A stretch of DNA of 6,994 nucleotides, taken from positions 1-6,994 of the forward strand of contig JALOMK010000206.1 of NCBI GenBank assembly GCA_025455505.1, given 5' to 3'. A program made the translations under genes and the position numbers. Positions within the stretch are counted from its first letter, which is position 1. Every line of letters starts with the position of its first letter. This document shows positions 4,867 through 6,994 of this stretch, piece by piece. This stretch comes from Bacteroidales bacterium. GTDB lineage: Bacteria > Bacteroidota > Bacteroidia > Bacteroidales > VadinHA17. The notes below the pieces were generated by a model. It was not told the DNA's origin. It saw only the letters and a program-made list of their open reading frames with translations, and ran no database searches.

Positions 4867-6994
4867 GCCCCGGCGAGTGTAAGTATCGGCGTCCAGCTTA
4901 CATCAGAGAAAGGGATCAGGAGTATGTCGCCGCGGCTGACACTGTCAAAATCGGCCGATCCCCTGACTACCCTGGTAGTCCCGGTAAATGATCCTGCCGA
5001 GGTTCCGGTGCCGTAGTGGTTCTTCACCCTGCCTGTTTCAAGCACGGGAGTATTATCCCCGTAGATCACTGTTGGAAGCACATAATCCCTTGTAAGATTC
5101 ATCTCCTGTTTCCTGGTTTCGACAAGTCCCATAACTGACGCCGGATCAGGATGGCTTTTGTTCAGAAGTGAATCAATCTCATCCTTGTAAAGGTAGAATA
5201 CATCTTCTGCCCCGGCAAGCACGGCCTCCGATGCAAGCCTTGTCCCGGCACCAAGGAAAAGATACCTGAACAACCCGTGACCGAAAATGAACAAGGAGCT
5301 TATCTTTTCACGGTAAAGCTTAAAACGCCCTGCCTTCATGAAGAGTTTCCTTAACGACCTGTTCTTCCCCGGCAATCCTGAAATGAGTTCGGAGAACGAA
5401 ACAAGGCGGGAAATGTTTTCAGCTGATCCCGATTTCAATATTAAATTCAGGAGTATTTCAGGATCATCTTTCCACTTAACAATTGAGAAATCATTGCCGC
5501 TTTCACTAAAGTGCCCGAAATCCCTCACAAGTGTGTCAATTTCCTCCCTGATCGTTTTCACCTCAGCCGATGCAGACAGGTCCCGGTTTGACACAAACTG
5601 AGACTTCAGCTCCACCGGAAGTGCATTCAGCCTGTCCCTGACAAGGTTCATCCTTCGAAGCGGGTTGTATGCATCTAGCTCAGGGAAATCATATGCGAAA
5701 TCAAGCTTTTCATAGTCAAGGCCAAGCTTGCGCATGCGTTTTGCAAGTTTTTTATGATGAAACTGCATCAGCATAGGGGCAAAAATATTAAGATATGTAA
5801 GTTTCCTTCCCTCGCTGAAGAGCTCCTTGCATAGCCCCTGGTATGTATCAGGTTCAAAACCTCCTGCTATTCTCAGCTCAAGTTCCCTGTACCTGGCATC
5901 GAGTCTTCTGAATTCCTCCCTGAAAAAGCTTTCGAACCTGAAAATGCCCAGGGCAAACCTCGTTATCCTGAAGGAATGCTTTAAGATCCTGAGACCGGGT
6001 TTAAAGCTGTGCCTGTTATTGTCCCTGCTGAACAGCAGTTCCTCAAGCGAGTCCGACGACATTCCGAACTCCCTGAAAATCGCTGAAAGTGCGGCTACGT
6101 TAAAATATGTCCTGAAATAGAACTGCCTTGCAAGGTCCTCCGGCCTGAGACTGATGTGTCCGACGATTCTTTCGAGTATACTTATCCAGGTACCGTTCAC
6201 TACAGGGATATTCACAGACCAGACAAGCGGCTTTACCTGGCCAGGAAGCATCTCCTTGGCCATCTTGTTCGAATAGACGTTCATCTTGGCCTGCCCTGTC
6301 ACAGGTCTTACCTGAAGGTAATAGAGTTCGGTTCCATCGAAGGCCCACTCAATGTCTGCATGCCTTTTGAAGAGAGATTTTATCTTTACTGTATCTGCAG
6401 CAATCCTTCTAATAAGTTCATAATGAGGCGAAGCTGAGTTTCCATCCAGGAGAGTCTGACCTGCAAAACGCCATCTTGAAGCTATGGCTCCCTTTTGCAC
6501 AAGCTCCTCGCCCTGTCCTTCAACAGCCTCAATTATTGTCTCGGGCCTGCCTGTCACAGGGTTCTTGCTGAAAGCCACTCCTGCCAGCTTTGAATCAACC
6601 ATCTCCTGGATGATTACTGCGCAGCGGGAAGCTTCCATCGAAGTCCTTCTCCTGTATTCACTTTCCGGTCCGGTCCTTGAGGACTTCCACACCTCTAGAA
6701 TCGCTTTGACAAGGTTTTCAGTACCACTGACGTTAGTCACTGTCTGAAACTGCCCGGCAAAAGTATAGTCTGAAGAGTCTTCAAGAGTTGTGGATGATCT
6801 GACTGCATAAGACCTGCCAGGCAGCACTGAAAGTTCCTTCCTCAAAATGGTCATGAATTCTGCCCCGGTCTCAAGGTATCGATCCTGGCATGATGCGGCA
6901 AGAATATATGTCACGGGTATCCTGAACCTGTTACGTTGCAGAAACAACAGGGATGCAGCCTTGTTTCCTGTTTCTGCAAGTCCGGCACCTGGTT
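4806..6994 (-). CDS. Rifampin-phosphotransferase/PEP-synthase-like dikinase, N-terminus off the right edge, C-terminus broken
   Basis: The frame is open to the right edge, so the true start lies outside. The first visible residues, including GNKAASL (codons about 6968-6948), match the Gly-Gly-Lys-Gly-Ala-x-Leu start of the PPDK N-terminal ATP-grasp domain. Counting from the TTG at 6947, the domain continues with AVRSSTTLED (48-57), FAGQ (63-66), QEMVDSKLAGVAFSKNPVTG (114-133) and DIEWAFDG with LQVRP (198-215). A helical middle domain (about 240-630) carries FGHFSESGNDFS and KWKDDPE, as in rifampin phosphotransferases. The swivelling domain starts at GTGTSAGSFTGTTRVV (646-661) and reaches SDVSWTPILTLAGA (681-694). 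The frame then runs into 19 unrelated residues and a TGA. The histidine loop expected after LAGA is absent. No PEP/pyruvate TIM barrel is seen, so this is the ATP-grasp/middle/His order that phosphorylates a small molecule. Family placement is firm; the substrate is unknown, and this copy is probably inactive. Confidence 0.85.
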   Translation of the reverse strand, partial: PGAGLAETGNKAASLLFLQRNRFRIPVTYILAASCQDRYLETGAEFMTILRKELSVLPGRSYAVRSSTTLEDSSDYTFAGQFQTVTNVSGTENLVKAILEVWKSSRTGPESEYRRRTSMEASRCAVIIQEMVDSKLAGVAFSKNPVTGRPETIIEAVEGQGEELVQKGAIASRWRFAGQTLLDGNSASPHYELIRRIAADTVKIKSLFKRHADIEWAFDGTELYYLQVRPVTGQAKMNVYSNKMAKEMLPGQVKPLVWSVNIPVVNGTWISILERIVGHISLRPEDLARQFYFRTYFNVAALSAIFREFGMSSDSLEELLFSRDNNRHSFKPGLRILKHSFRITRFALGIFRFESFFREEFRRLDARYRELELRIAGGFEPDTYQGLCKELFSEGRKLTYLNIFAPMLMQFHHKKLAKRMRKLGLDYEKLDFAYDFPELDAYNPLRRMNLVRDRLNALPVELKSQFVSNRDLSASAEVKTIREEIDTLVRDFGHFSESGNDFSIVKWKDDPEILLNLILKSGSAENISRLVSFSELISGLPGKNRSLRKLFMKAGRFKLYREKISSLFIFGHGLFRYLFLGAGTRLASEAVLAGAEDVFYLYKDEIDSLLNKSHPDPASVMGLVETRKQEMNLTRDYVLPTVIYGDNTPVLETGRVKNHYGTGTSAGSFTGTTRVVRGSADFDSVSRGDILLIPFSDVSWTPILTLAGARWEYLHCPLLTMHVLSETG

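Noticed and set aside
6945..6947. TTG as the start of the dikinase gene
   Set aside because: The frame stays open upstream to the window edge and encodes GNKAASL, the conserved beginning of the ATP-grasp domain, so the real start lies outside the window.

Overview
The window looks like a stretch of a Bacteroidota chromosome, probably Bacteroidales-like. This rests on the exported protein's signal peptide, which ends in Ala-Gln (typical of that phylum), on weak or absent Shine-Dalgarno sites at most starts, on heavy use of ATA and AGG codons, and on middling base composition by eye. Phylum confidence is moderate; genus cannot be given.

All genes lie on the minus strand and read right to left as one compact, probably single-transcript cluster. 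No gap exceeds about 50 bases, and no promoter or terminator is visible. In order of transcription: (1) a rifampin-phosphotransferase/PEP-synthase-like dikinase, cut by the right edge at its N-terminus and broken near its C-terminus (6994 to 4806, with an out-of-frame remnant down to 4753); (2) a divergent PlsY-type acyltransferase membrane protein (4760 to 3978); (3) an exported outer-membrane beta-barrel protein (3981 to 2833); (4) a LolD/MacB-type ABC ATPase (2826 to 2119); (5) a first FtsX-type permease (2105 to 933); (6) a second FtsX-type permease, cut by the left edge (936 to 1). Gene junctions are ATGA overlaps or gaps of 6 to 13 bases, and before its lesion the dikinase gene probably overlapped the acyltransferase gene by 8 bases.

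As an inference, the cluster reads as a make-and-export unit. A phosphohistidine-type phosphotransferase and an acyl-transfer membrane protein would build or modify a lipid-like molecule, and a three-gene ABC machine (ATPase plus two different permeases) with an outer-membrane barrel would move it across the envelope. No substrate can be read from the sequence. No periplasmic adaptor (HlyD/MacA type) and no TolC-type channel are present in the window.

The most concrete anomaly is in the dikinase gene. The segment that should carry the catalytic swivelling histidine is missing, and the rest of the C-terminal domain continues in another frame. This fits a deletion of 3k+1 bases, roughly 50, so in this copy the enzyme is probably inactive, unless the lesion is an assembly error.
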